Source: Candidatus Nanopelagicales bacterium (GTDB lineage Bacteria > Actinomycetota > Actinomycetes > S36-B12). Taken from it: a stretch of DNA of 60,142 bases. The notes under the pieces were generated by a model. That model was not told the origin of the DNA. It made no database searches and saw only the letters and a program-made list of their open reading frames with translations. The stretch lies in NCBI GenBank assembly GCA_017854795.1, contig JAFMHB010000008.1, positions 34,308-94,449 of the forward strand. Reading direction: 5' to 3'. The position numbers and the translations under genes were made by a program. Shown here piece by piece: positions 9,142-18,756 of this stretch. How positions within the stretch are numbered: the first letter of the stretch is position 1; every line of letters begins with the position of its first letter.

Positions 9142-10358
9142 TTCTTTTTGGCATAGCGACCGGTCGTAAATCGTTCAACCCAGTCGCGCTTGAACTCAAA
9201 ATATGTTCCGGCCAGCATATGTTCTCGAATTTGGTCCACCAGACTCACCGTGAATCGCAAATTATGGATACTGGCCAATGTTGGGAATATCAATTCATTC
9301 CCTTTGTAAGCATGATGCAAATACCCCTGAGAATAGTTCAGGCATGTATAACAGTCACATTCACTGTCGACTGGTTCATCATTTCCTCGGCTGTAGGCAT
9401 TAGATACGTTAAATCGTCCTTCAACCGTCAACAGTGCCGAATTACGCGCATTCCGTGTGGGCGCAACACAATCAAAGGTGTCAGCACCATTTTCGACACC
9501 AACGAACAGGTCAAGTGGTTCACCTATCCCCAGAAGATGTCGGGGCTTGTCCTCCGGTAACTCATCAACCACCCAGCCAATAATCGTGCCTAGGGTTTCC
9601 TTATCCATCGCCCCACCGATTCCGAATCCGTCAAAATCCAATTTCCCGATTTCTCGAGCAGCTTTCCTCCGCAGATCTTCAAAGTGTGCACCCTGAATGA
9701 CACCAAATAGCATTTGATAAGGCTTGGTCGAACGATCCTTAGTCAGCCTTGCGTGCTCATCGATACACCGCTGTGCCCATTCAAGGGTCCGACGCATGGC
9801 CAGAATCTGGTATTCCTTCGAGTTCATCAATGTCGTGCACTCATCAAAGGCGAAAATGATATCGGCTCCAATTGCATGTTGTACCTGCATAGAAACCTCT
9901 GCGGAAAAGCGATGCATTGAGCCATCAAGATGCGATTTAAATGTCACGCCCTCGTCATCAACATGTGCCAATCGATCTTTGCCGGGTGCGATCACATCAC
10001 TCTCTACGGTATTAGCACTATCCATAGAGAGCACTTTTTTGAAGCCAACACCCAATGACAGTACTTGGAATCCACCGCTATCGGTGAAGGTGGGAAGCGG
10101 CCAATTCATAAAATTTCCCAGCCCACCAGCTGCATCGATTATTTCGGTCCCGGGCTGTAGATACAGGTGATAGGCATTTGAGAGAACGGCCTGAGCACCC
10201 AAATCCCTCACGCTCTCGGGCAGAACCGATTTGACCGTCCCTTTGGTCCCTACCGGGATAAAAGCGGGCGTCTGTATTTCACCATGTGGTGTGGTGATCA
10301 CCCCTGTTCTTCCACGTGCCTGATCAAGCTGAGAGACAATTTCAAATCCGTGGGTCAC
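9138..10358 (-). CDS. tgt: tRNA-guanine transglycosylase
   Basis: Exchanges G34 of GUN-anticodon tRNAs (Asp, Asn, His, Tyr) for a queuosine precursor. Substrate-pocket motif TDSGGFQVLSLG and catalytic FAFDECT are present; the zinc site reads CDCYTC followed by GYLHH. At 406 residues it is slightly longer than usual, owing to an insertion around residues 125-140. Translation starts at GTG, 9 bases after the PotD-like frame, so it may be read from the same transcript. With yhhQ it forms a salvage pair; no de novo queuosine gene is in the window. Confidence 0.95.
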   Translation of the reverse strand: MTHGFEIVSQLDQARGRTGVITTPHGEIQTPAFIPVGTKGTVKSVLPESVRDLGAQAVLSNAYHLYLQPGTEIIDAAGGLGNFMNWPLPTFTDSGGFQVLSLGVGFKKVLSMDSANTVESDVIAPGKDRLAHVDDEGVTFKSHLDGSMHRFSAEVSMQVQHAIGADIIFAFDECTTLMNSKEYQILAMRRTLEWAQRCIDEHARLTKDRSTKPYQMLFGVIQGAHFEDLRRKAAREIGKLDFDGFGIGGAMDKETLGTIIGWVVDELPEDKPRHLLGIGEPLDLFVGVENGADTFDCVAPTRNARNSALLTVEGRFNVSNAYSRGNDEPVDSECDCYTCLNYSQGYLHHAYKGNELIFPTLASIHNLRFTVSLVDQIREHMLAGTYFEFKRDWVERFTTGRYAKKN

Positions 10359-10367
10359 CGCGCAATG

Positions 10368-11574
10368 CTACATATTGACGGCTTTTTGAAATTGCCGGTC
10401 GTAGGTCACGCGCGTTTCAACACCCAAGTACATAAACTCAGAGACCGTGTCCAATAGTTCTGGCGTAGGGAAAATCCATTTGTCTTCGACTAAATTCGGA
10501 TCAATTTCTTCCATGGCTTCCTGCGCTCCGGCAACGGGACACACGTATTGAACCCATTCAGCAAGACGAGCAGCCACAACTGGGTCGTAGTAATAGTTCA
10601 TCAGGCGTTCAGCGTTGGACTTATGCGTTGCAACTGAAGGAATCAACATATTGTCCGCCCACAGCATTCCACCAGAATCTGGGATTCCAAAACCAAACTT
10701 TTGACCCAACCCTAAAACATCACCCGACCAACCGATAACGGCAATTGCATCTCCGCTATCCAGTGCCGCAATGTAGTCATTTCCCGTGACCTGTCGGATA
10801 AAACCTTCATCAATTTTTTGCACTAGTACTTCAAGCGCTTCATCAAATTGCTGTGAGGTGAAGTTGGACATGTCGTATCCCAACCAATTGAGGATCAGAC
10901 CCATGCTGTCCGTCATTTCCGTCAGGATAGTAACTCGTCCCTTTAATTTGGGGTCAAAAAATTGATCCATTGAGGTGATTTTCTTTACCCCGAGTTCACG
11001 TTCGAGAAGTGGCGTGTTCCAACCGATTCCCGTAAATCCAGACTGCCACGGAAGTGAGTATTGGCGGCCTGGGTCAAATGGGACTTCCTTTAAAGAGGGT
11101 AGCAAATTCACCCAGTTAGGTATCAGCTCTTTATTCAATGGTGCGGCAAAACCTGAGTCAATAAAGAGCTCAACACCTTCTTCGGTGAGCACGACGATAT
11201 CTCGGTCAATACTCCGACCTTGCTCCAAGTTCGTCTGAACTTTTGCAAAAAACTCGTTACTGTCATTGATGTCATCCGTGTAGACGACATCAATTCCGGT
11301 ACTGGACGTAAAATCCTTCAGCGTTGTGGGATTTTTTTTTTGAGACATCAATGTATTGCGGCCAGTTGGAAAAGTAGATTACTTTTTCCGAATCAGAAAG
11401 ATCTCTGGCGATAGGTTCAGGGTTCGGTGATGACTCACTTTGGGACGCAGCCGTGGGCGCACCCGTTTCACGCGATGTCACGCCTGCACCACATGCGGCT
11501 AACGTCGCAGCGCCTGCTCCTACGCCGCCAACGACTAGGAGCTTCCGCCGAGAAATTGATGATCTATTTGTCAT
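10368..11574 (-). pseudogene. PotD-like polyamine-binding lipoprotein, split by a frameshift at a 10-A tract
   Basis: Two overlapping frames make one ABC-transporter solute-binding protein of about 400 residues. The first (11574-11290) carries a Tat-like lipoprotein signal (SRRKLLVVG, lipobox TLAAC with C28) and the family start VIYFSNWPQYID. The second (to 10368) continues with TLKDFTSSTGIDVVYTDDINDSNEFFAKVQ and runs to a normal C terminus. The break is at ten consecutive A on the coding strand (T10 at 11332-11341). Removing one A joins the frames exactly (VSKKNPTTLK). It may be a sequencing error, a real mutation, or a transcript-slippage site. No permease or ATPase genes adjoin it. Confidence 0.85.
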
Positions 11575-11672
11575 AATTGAAACGTATGCCGGTCTGATGC
11601 TTCACGCAAATACCTTCGTGTCACAACTCTGTCGCACAATGCACCAGCGTTAGTAAATATTGACATTAAGCA

Positions 11673-12638
11673 TTAAAGGCGCGAATACCAATTTCTTAAT
11701 TGAGCAAAGCCCTCATCAATGGAAATGGTCGGGCTCCAGTTGAGCAACTTCTTGGTTTGCTCAATGTCGAACCAGTGGGCAGTCGCTAGTTGCTCAACGA
11801 GAAAAGATGTCAATGGTGGTTCACTGGTGCGATTTCTCCAAGCAAATTCCGCGGCGCGACCAGCAGCCATGGCGATTCGAAATGAAACGCTGCGAGAGGG
11901 CCCTGGCACGCCGGCCGCTTCGGTTATTCGCATGAGCGTTTCACGTACCGTGCGAGGTTCCCCATTCGTCACCATGTGAGGTTTCCCAAAAGCTTCCGGG
12001 GAAGCGTTCAGTGAGCAAGCGAAAGCCTGTCCAGCATTGGTCACATAGGTGGTATCTATTAAGGCATAGCCTCCATCGATGTAGAACAGCCTGCCTGAAC
12101 GAGCCCGCTCCACGATTCGTTCAATTAGTTGTGTATCCCCTGGGCCCCACACCAAATGCGGACGCAAAGCCACAGTAGAGAAACTGGAAGTGTTTGCGGC
12201 CAGTACATCCAGCTCCGCAAGAGCTTTTGTCTTGCTGTAGGCACCCCTCACACTTGCGGGTCGCGCTGGTTGAGCCCCTGCACCGATCAATGCACTTCCA
12301 GTATGGGCAACCGATGGTGAGGAGGCGTAGATAAACCTTTTAACACCATGCTGCTTCGCTGACTCTAAGAGCATTTGGGTTGCTTTGACATTTGCTTCGT
12401 AGAACTCTTGATAACTCCCGACAATCCCCACTTTTGCCGCCAGATGAACAACCGCATCTACTTCAGCCAGCCACTGGTCGAGGTTCCTTGGTGCGGTGAG
12501 GTCGTCAAGAAACTCGCGTGCCCCCGCAATGCCGCTTGGATTCCTTTGAACAACAACGCATTCGTGGCCCAAGTTCAGGATTTCCTGAACAACCGATGAC
12601 CCAAGAAGACCTGTCCCGCCAGTTACGAGCACTCTCAC
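11673..12638 (-). CDS. oleD: OleD-like NAD(P)-dependent 2-alkyl-3-ketoacid reductase
   Basis: Extended short-chain dehydrogenase of the 3-beta-HSD type, 321 residues. The cofactor motif TGGTGLLGSS is at the N terminus and the catalytic YSKTK pair near residue 135. In Ole pathways OleD reduces the 2-alkyl-3-keto acid made by OleA to the 2-alkyl-3-hydroxy acid used by OleC. The assignment relies on position: it follows oleBC with a 4-base overlap and is the last gene of the oleA-oleBC-oleD unit. Alone the sequence would only be called a 3-beta-HSD-like epimerase. Confidence 0.87.
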   Translation of the reverse strand: MRVLVTGGTGLLGSSVVQEILNLGHECVVVQRNPSGIAGAREFLDDLTAPRNLDQWLAEVDAVVHLAAKVGIVGSYQEFYEANVKATQMLLESAKQHGVKRFIYASSPSVAHTGSALIGAGAQPARPASVRGAYSKTKALAELDVLAANTSSFSTVALRPHLVWGPGDTQLIERIVERARSGRLFYIDGGYALIDTTYVTNAGQAFACSLNASPEAFGKPHMVTNGEPRTVRETLMRITEAAGVPGPSRSVSFRIAMAAGRAAEFAWRNRTSEPPLTSFLVEQLATAHWFDIEQTKKLLNWSPTISIDEGFAQLRNWYSRL

Positions 12639-15154
12639 GCGGAGCCCGCCAATTTCTTACTGGCCCATCGGGAAATCTCTTCGCGATTAAGTTTTGCGTT
12701 ATGACGAATATCCGTTGGCAGCGACTTAACGAGAAGGATCGCGGCAATCTGGGTACCTGCAACTTCTCTGACTCGGTCTTCTCGCTGCAACTGCGAAAGT
12801 TTTCGCCCTTGATCAGATTCGATGTACACAATTACAACAACTGAAGCGTCCTTTGGCCCAACCCCAACACATGCAGCCTGGCGAACAAAATCTAATGATT
12901 CAACCCTTTGTTCAACTGGAACCGGTGTAATTACCCCCATCGGCGTAGTAATCACATGCGACTTTCGTCCTTCAATCCACAATGCGCCATCGGCATCGAG
13001 ATGACCGACATCCCCTGTGCGATGCCAACCTAAAAATTGGGAACTCATCCGCTCGGTGAAAGCGAGGTTGTTGTAACTGTTTTTCATGTGGGGAGCACGC
13101 ACGACAATTTCGCCCATCAGGCCAGCATCATTCGTCAAATGATTTGGGTCACTCCAGGGAGCAATCTTGATGTCAACTCCAGGGAGCCCCTTACCAACAA
13201 GCACCCCGTGATCCTCGTCGGAACTCAGAATCTCCGCGAGTGAAATTTCACTCAGGGGCAACGCCTCCGTCATGCCGTAGGGAGTCCTGATCGAAGCGCT
13301 CGGAATCAATTCAGCCAAACGCTTCAGTAATGATTTAGGGACCGGCGCTCCCGCACTCAGAATTAATCGAATACCGCTCCAATCAGCATTTTCGCGTTCT
13401 GGAACAGTGTCGAGAACATTGGTCAATGCGGCGGGAGACGCCCACAAAAGCGTGCCTCCTGCACGGACCACACTTTCATTGAGCGCACGGTAGGTCAATG
13501 AACTGGGTTTGCCAGGGTTCATGTCCGGTAACACCGATGCGATTCCTAAGGCTGGACCAAAAACGGCCCATGGCGCAAAGGCCGCGATGATGACGTCGTG
13601 GGAATTAATTGAGTACTGCGACTGCAGTGCGGCCACCGTGCGCGCAATGTGTCCTCGCGAATACTGCACACCTTTTGCTGGACCCGTTGAACCGGAAGTG
13701 AAGACAACAGCACCTAGATCATTTGATGGAAACTCGTAGTTGGTTGCTGCGTCAACAACGGCTCTTGATTGACCCCGCTCACTTGCCCTGTCCAGTTCTT
13801 TTGTGCTGATTCGAGATCCGGGGATTTGCAGACCACGCATGAGTGGCCATGCTCGCGGTATTCCCACCACGTGATCAATGTGTGCACCGCGCAGAGCACG
13901 AAACATTCCCCGCAATCCCAGCCCCGAGTCCGCAAGTACCACGGCGGCGCCAAGATTCCATGTGGCATAGATCAACGGAATAAGCAACGGGCCTGGAGGA
14001 ACAAGGAAGGCGACACGGTCACCAGCGGTGACGCCTTCCTCAGACAAATAGCGCATGGAAAATTCGGTTTGGGATTGAAGTTCTCTCCACGTCACCGAGC
14101 GGTGTTCGTTCATAGCCGTGAGTCCCACCACATTTGGTCGATGAATAGCCTGTTTTTTCATCTGCTCACCAAAATCGACCATTGAGTTATCGAAGTCACC
14201 GGACGAGTCAACGTTAGGTCCCGTCGGTGAGGCAATCCAATGAAATACGTCACTCACAAGATCTGGAGCATCCTCACTTACCAAGTGAGAAGCCCCTTCA
14301 TACCTGTGCACTTCTGCATGCGGAATTCGTGATTTCAGATCCCGAAGGTAAATGTCAGAAAAGACGGGATCATTAGGACCCCAACACATCAAAACTGGCG
14401 TTTGTGACAGCAAATTAAGGTTCAAGGCGATCTCATCCAATGTCGCACGGCTCACATGATCTTCTTCAAACGGGATGTCGGCAACAAAACCATGGATTGC
14501 CTTCCGCGATTCACGCTTGCGATACGGCGCACGAAAACCAGCAGCAACTTCGCGTGACATTTTTGAACCACTGAGAATCCGTGTCCCGAAAACAAATCCT
14601 TGGGTGTACTCAGTTACCGGCGCAAGCAATCCCCGAGCTCGCGCAAGGCGAATCACAGCGGGATTCTTAAATTCTTTTGGCTGGTGCACAGCGGTATTGA
14701 GCAAAATCACTCCGGCAATATCGTGATCTCCTGAGGCAATCTCACGCTCGACCCAACCCAATGAAATGGGGCCTCCCCAGTCGTGCGCCAAAGACATAAT
14801 CGGTGTTGTGATTTCCAAGGCACGAATCAAACGAGTGAGGTCGTCCACCCTTTGATCCAATACCCGGTCAGAATCAAGCCTCTCCGAATAACCCATGCCG
14901 AGGTGATCAAGGGCGATCACTCGAATGTTAGATGGGGCCTTCACCAGGAAATTGCGCCAAAGATAGGACCACGTGGGATTTCCATGGACGCACACCAACG
15001 TGAGATCCTTTTCCTGGCCTGCTCCAGTATCCAGAACATGCATGCTCCGCGGGATGCCATCGCGGTCGGTGAACGTGACAATTCGGGACCAACTGGCATT
15101 CAGTCCATGGACGTGCTCAGGCGGTAATTGAGCCGGTCTGCTCACTGTTACCAA
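12635..15154 (-). CDS. oleBC: OleB-OleC fusion: alpha/beta hydrolase (beta-lactone decarboxylase) plus beta-lactone synthetase
   Basis: An 839-residue two-domain protein. Residues ~1-300 are a haloalkane-dehalogenase-like hydrolase: oxyanion HGNPTW (57-62), nucleophile D125 in AHDWGG, general base H290 in GASHLV. Residues ~325-839 are an acyl-adenylate-forming domain: P-loop TSGSTGPAKG (486-495), PYGMTEALP, hinge HRTGDVGHLD, C-terminal AKLNREEI. In characterised systems OleC converts 2-alkyl-3-hydroxy acids to beta-lactones with ATP, and OleB decarboxylates them to cis-olefins. BC fusions are known from actinobacteria such as Micrococcus. It overlaps oleA by 7 bases and oleD by 4. Confidence 0.92.
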   Translation of the reverse strand: MVTVSRPAQLPPEHVHGLNASWSRIVTFTDRDGIPRSMHVLDTGAGQEKDLTLVCVHGNPTWSYLWRNFLVKAPSNIRVIALDHLGMGYSERLDSDRVLDQRVDDLTRLIRALEITTPIMSLAHDWGGPISLGWVEREIASGDHDIAGVILLNTAVHQPKEFKNPAVIRLARARGLLAPVTEYTQGFVFGTRILSGSKMSREVAAGFRAPYRKRESRKAIHGFVADIPFEEDHVSRATLDEIALNLNLLSQTPVLMCWGPNDPVFSDIYLRDLKSRIPHAEVHRYEGASHLVSEDAPDLVSDVFHWIASPTGPNVDSSGDFDNSMVDFGEQMKKQAIHRPNVVGLTAMNEHRSVTWRELQSQTEFSMRYLSEEGVTAGDRVAFLVPPGPLLIPLIYATWNLGAAVVLADSGLGLRGMFRALRGAHIDHVVGIPRAWPLMRGLQIPGSRISTKELDRASERGQSRAVVDAATNYEFPSNDLGAVVFTSGSTGPAKGVQYSRGHIARTVAALQSQYSINSHDVIIAAFAPWAVFGPALGIASVLPDMNPGKPSSLTYRALNESVVRAGGTLLWASPAALTNVLDTVPERENADWSGIRLILSAGAPVPKSLLKRLAELIPSASIRTPYGMTEALPLSEISLAEILSSDEDHGVLVGKGLPGVDIKIAPWSDPNHLTNDAGLMGEIVVRAPHMKNSYNNLAFTERMSSQFLGWHRTGDVGHLDADGALWIEGRKSHVITTPMGVITPVPVEQRVESLDFVRQAACVGVGPKDASVVVIVYIESDQGRKLSQLQREDRVREVAGTQIAAILLVKSLPTDIRHNAKLNREEISRWASKKLAGSA

Positions 15155-16167
15155 TCAATTTCGATAACAGCCGCATTTAAGCCTGACCCAATTCCCATGC
15201 ATGCGATTCGGTCACCAGTTTGTAAGTCATCAACTGACTGGGCCAAAGTGAAAGGAACTGAGGCGGGCCCGATGTTCCCTTGCAGCGGGAAGGTGGTCGG
15301 GACTTTCGTGGAATCAATTCCCAGTGCGGAAATAATTGCTGCATTGTGTACTTGGGAAACCTGATGCAAAATGTACATATCTAAATCGGACCAACTGAAT
15401 TGTGATTGTGAGTCATCCCATGTTGCTTTGGCCAGAGCAACCCCTGCTTCGAGTAGCCCACGGCTGTCGGTTCGCATTGAATCCAGATCACCCATACACA
15501 GCTGATTGTGTTGGGTTGCGGCGCGACTAACCCCTCCGCGGAAGCGGTGACCCCCATGAACCGAAGCCTTGCCCAAAACCATGGCTGCCCCACCCGAACC
15601 CAAAGTCATGGTGGCGAATTGATCAAGTACGTCTTTTTTGGTTGAGTCATTGCGAGCCAATCGGGCAATTGTTGCCTCCTGTGGTCTGCGACTACCTTCA
15701 CCATCAACAACCAGTGCATATTCAATTTGTCCGGAATCGATCATCATGGACGCGACTTGCATCCCGTTGATGAAGCCCAAGCACGCATTACTCAGATCAA
15801 AGTTCAAGCACGACGAAGAAAGCCCAAGCTGCTGGTGAATATCAACAGAGGCTGAGGGCTCAAGTCGCTCCCTGCACACCGAAGTGTCAATGAGAAGGCC
15901 GACCGACTCTGGATTAACTCCAGCCTCGGCGAGGGCTTTTGCTCCAGCCATTGAAGCTGCGTCTGCAAATGTGACATCGGGTGACCACCATCGGCGTTCT
16001 TTGACACCGGCCAGATTTTCCAGCATGCCCGGTCGCAAGCCAACTCGTTCGTAGGTCTGCATTAATTGTGCGTCAATTTCGTCGCTCGTTACAACGATGG
16101 GGGCTACAGCCGCCGTTACCGCAAGGATCGCGGTGTCTGAATACGTGAAGGTGGCATTGCCACTCAT
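15148..16167 (-). CDS. oleA: OleA: thiolase-fold acyl-CoA condensing enzyme
   Basis: Condenses two long-chain acyl-CoAs head to head to a 2-alkyl-3-ketoacid, the entry step of Ole hydrocarbon synthesis. It is a KASIII-like, 339-residue protein with intact Cys-His-Asn triad: C129 in SNACLGFING, H268 in ILHQVSQVHN, N298 in GNIGPAS. It resembles OleA rather than FabH in ending without acyl-carrier features and in being followed by oleBC and oleD. First gene of the operon; the ~100-bp region to 16267 is shared with a divergent secreted hydrolase. Confidence 0.92.
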   Translation of the reverse strand: MSGNATFTYSDTAILAVTAAVAPIVVTSDEIDAQLMQTYERVGLRPGMLENLAGVKERRWWSPDVTFADAASMAGAKALAEAGVNPESVGLLIDTSVCRERLEPSASVDIHQQLGLSSSCLNFDLSNACLGFINGMQVASMMIDSGQIEYALVVDGEGSRRPQEATIARLARNDSTKKDVLDQFATMTLGSGGAAMVLGKASVHGGHRFRGGVSRAATQHNQLCMGDLDSMRTDSRGLLEAGVALAKATWDDSQSQFSWSDLDMYILHQVSQVHNAAIISALGIDSTKVPTTFPLQGNIGPASVPFTLAQSVDDLQTGDRIACMGIGSGLNAAVIEIDW

Positions 16168-16266
16168 AATGAGCCTTTCCCGGTGCTTGAGCGCCTAGCC
16201 TGCCATGTGATGGATAATTCAGCGAAGTCAGGTAGGTCGCGGGACCTCAGAACGCAAGGAGTCAGC

Positions 16267-17715
16267 GTGAGCAACTTTCAGGTCAAGGTGCGCCGTTCGT
16301 TGTCTGTGCTTATCGGCGCCTCCTTGCTCTTTTCGCTCACGAGCACCCCCGCTAAAGCAAATCAGCCGGACCCCCTAGACGTTTTCTACACACAATCTCT
16401 TCAGTGGACCAAATGCGGTAAAGCGTCCTGCGCCCTCGTGACTGTCCCATTGGAATACGGTCAACCCGATGGAGCCACCATCACCTTGTCAATCAGGCGG
16501 ATCGGGTCCTCGGATTTACCTCCATTAATGGTAAACCCTGGTGGCCCCGGATCAGAGGGCACCGCATTCGCTCAGAGCATCGCGGCATCCTTGGATTCCT
16601 CAATCACAGACGTCTTCACACCAGTGGGCTTTGACCCACGGGGCACCGGAGATTCGGCTCCCGTGAAATGCTTCACAGGCCCGAGTGCAAATAAATGGCT
16701 GAGAACTGACTCAACTCCCGACACCGCGGTTGAGGTGTCCCAGTACATGTCGGCCGCGGCTAAGATTTCTCCGGCTTGCCAACGAATGTCACCTGAGATC
16801 GTGGCGCATATTGGCACTGAAAACACGGTTCGAGACATGGACATTATTCGAGCAACATTAGATAGCCAGAAACTCAATTGGCTTGGGTTTTCCTATGGCA
16901 CTTCACTGGGGACCCGATACGCGGAACTTTTCCCCGACAGGGTGGGTCGCATGGTGCTTGATGGTGCGGTTGACCCTGCCCTTGACTCAATGGAGTTGTC
17001 ACGGGGCCAATCAATTGGGTTTCAAAAAGCTATAGATCGATTTAACGGGCAATACCCTGGATCGATAACCATGATAAATAAACTTCTACGCTCACTCGAT
17101 AAATCCGAAATGAAGACTGACAGATCGCAAACCCTGACTCAAAGCCAAGCAAACACGGCGATCTTTTTATCGATGTACAGCACATCATTTTGGCCCTCAC
17201 TACATGACGCTTTAAAGGAAGCGACTAAGGGAAACGGAACGCAGCTCCAAGAGTTGTCCTACTTAGCCAATGACCAAATCTCCCCCACCAAATTCTCCAG
17301 CAACATACTGTCGGCATTCATTGCTATAAATTGCTGGGACTATCCGCCAACTCCCACTGCCACAGGACTAGCCCGAAGTGCCCGCCAATTTTCACGAAAT
17401 GCGAGGGTGCCCGAACTAGCGCGAGCTATGAGTTGGGGTAACGCGCCCTGCACAACTTGGTTTGAACATGCATCAATTAAGCCTGCGCCGGCGGAAACGA
17501 CAACGAGTGCCCCGATATTGATTATTGGGACGACGTACGACCCCGCGACTCCCCTAGCCTGGGCTCGCGCATTACATCAACAATTGCCCACCAGCTCACT
17601 ACTCACATTTGACAGTGACGGACACACTGCATATTTGGGCGGCAATCCCTGTGTTGATCGGGCAGTTGACAGGTATTTGCTCACCGGTTTGGCACCGGAA
17701 ACGAAAACTTGTTAG
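16267..17715 (+). CDS. Secreted alpha/beta hydrolase, tripeptidyl-aminopeptidase (TAP)-like
   Basis: A 482-residue exported hydrolase. GTG at 16267 has AAGGAG at 16256-16261, five bases upstream, and yields a Sec signal peptide (VRRSLSVLIGASLLFSLTS, cleaved after AKA). A longer frame from 16183 lacks both. Motifs: NPGGPGSEG oxyanion region, nucleophile Ser in GFSYGTSLGTRY, Asp in GTTYDPATP, His in DSDGHTAY, with the C-terminal TAP-like domain. Family members cleave N-terminal tripeptides or esters extracellularly; the exact substrate is unknown. The stop is shared with the convergent PAC2 gene by a 4-base overlap. Confidence 0.88.
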   Translation: MSNFQVKVRRSLSVLIGASLLFSLTSTPAKANQPDPLDVFYTQSLQWTKCGKASCALVTVPLEYGQPDGATITLSIRRIGSSDLPPLMVNPGGPGSEGTAFAQSIAASLDSSITDVFTPVGFDPRGTGDSAPVKCFTGPSANKWLRTDSTPDTAVEVSQYMSAAAKISPACQRMSPEIVAHIGTENTVRDMDIIRATLDSQKLNWLGFSYGTSLGTRYAELFPDRVGRMVLDGAVDPALDSMELSRGQSIGFQKAIDRFNGQYPGSITMINKLLRSLDKSEMKTDRSQTLTQSQANTAIFLSMYSTSFWPSLHDALKEATKGNGTQLQELSYLANDQISPTKFSSNILSAFIAINCWDYPPTPTATGLARSARQFSRNARVPELARAMSWGNAPCTTWFEHASIKPAPAETTTSAPILIIGTTYDPATPLAWARALHQQLPTSSLLTFDSDGHTAYLGGNPCVDRAVDRYLLTGLAPETKTC

Positions 17716-18644
17716 AGATCTGATTCCTTGTCGGCCTCTTTCGCTGAATCGATTTCAGCTAGAAAGGCTTCAACTTGTGCGGCTATTTGATCTGCGCTTG
17801 GAATGTCAGCGTCGGCGACACCGCCTGCGCCACTGTTTAAGGCTTCGGCGATTTGGTCGTATTGGCCTTCAAGCGCTTGAACCACAGCAGCAAATTCCTC
17901 ATTGCCGGACAACTGTTCGGTTATGTTTGCAAGCGACTTTGCAGCCAACTCGGTGAGGTCTCCACGAGGGATCGCAATGTCGGGACCAGCCATCAACCCA
18001 TCCAGTAAGGCCAAGGCTCCCTGGGGGTAGTCAAATTGCGCCAAGTAGTGGGGCACTTGGGCGGTTATGCCCATGGATTTCAATCCGTTCTGGCCTAAGT
18101 GAAACTCCACGAGCGCCCCCACATGACCGGGCACTTCAATCTCACCAATTACTGAACCAGCACCAAAGATGAGTCCTGGATCGTTCCCATGGACCGTGAG
18201 TCCCAATGGACGAGTATGCGGCATTGGCCACGGGATAGCTGAAACACCAATTGCCAATTCCACGTTGTATCTATTCACAATGACATCCGTCGCGGAGAGA
18301 AATCTGTTCCACTGGTAGTCCGGCTCGGGACCCGAAATAAGGAGAAAATGTTTCCCATTTGCGTCGAGCACGTCATGAACATCGATGCTGGGAAATTCAA
18401 CTGACGAAAAGTGGTCGACAACAAATTGCATTTTGGGGCGCCTGGCGCGGTAGTCGATGAGTTCATCTACATCAAAACTGGCAATCAGCGTGTGATCACA
18501 ATTCTCGAGAATGTGCTCAGCAAGCTGTCGCACACCACCACCTGCATCAACGAATCCACTAAAGGCGTGGATGAGGATGGGTGGCTCTAGAAACTGGACT
18601 TCATTATGAAATGTAATTAGTTCCATTGGGTCACGCATTGTCAC
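17712..18644 (-). CDS. PAC2-family protein (proteasome-assembly-chaperone fold)
   Basis: A 310-residue PAC2-family protein, recognisable by the N-terminal LIHAFSGFVDAGGGVRQLAEHIL segment, followed by YRARRPKM and the later GVSAIPWPMPHTRP region. Actinobacteria usually have one or two such proteins; the family is named for eukaryotic proteasome chaperones, but the bacterial function is not established. No proteasome gene adjoins it. The C-terminal ~60 residues are acidic and helical. Overlaps the convergent hydrolase by 4 bases. Confidence 0.88.
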   Translation of the reverse strand: MTMRDPMELITFHNEVQFLEPPILIHAFSGFVDAGGGVRQLAEHILENCDHTLIASFDVDELIDYRARRPKMQFVVDHFSSVEFPSIDVHDVLDANGKHFLLISGPEPDYQWNRFLSATDVIVNRYNVELAIGVSAIPWPMPHTRPLGLTVHGNDPGLIFGAGSVIGEIEVPGHVGALVEFHLGQNGLKSMGITAQVPHYLAQFDYPQGALALLDGLMAGPDIAIPRGDLTELAAKSLANITEQLSGNEEFAAVVQALEGQYDQIAEALNSGAGGVADADIPSADQIAAQVEAFLAEIDSAKEADKESDL

Positions 18645-18756
18645 ACCTCCTACTTGATCTTAAGTAAACCACGGATCACACTGGGAAGTTCAACGACGAT
18701 GCATACACTTCGCCACTGGCATAAAATCAAGGAGGCCAGCACCCTCGGTGCCGCGA

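Noticed and set aside
11673-16167. Ole genes as a novel polyketide or antibiotic cluster
   Set aside because: Gene order and active sites fit OleA-OleBC-OleD; there are no tailoring, carrier-protein or resistance genes around it.
16234-16247. AGGTC-GCGG-GACCT hairpin upstream of the secreted hydrolase
   Set aside because: Only five pairs, near the leader of a gene with a good ribosome site; likely chance.
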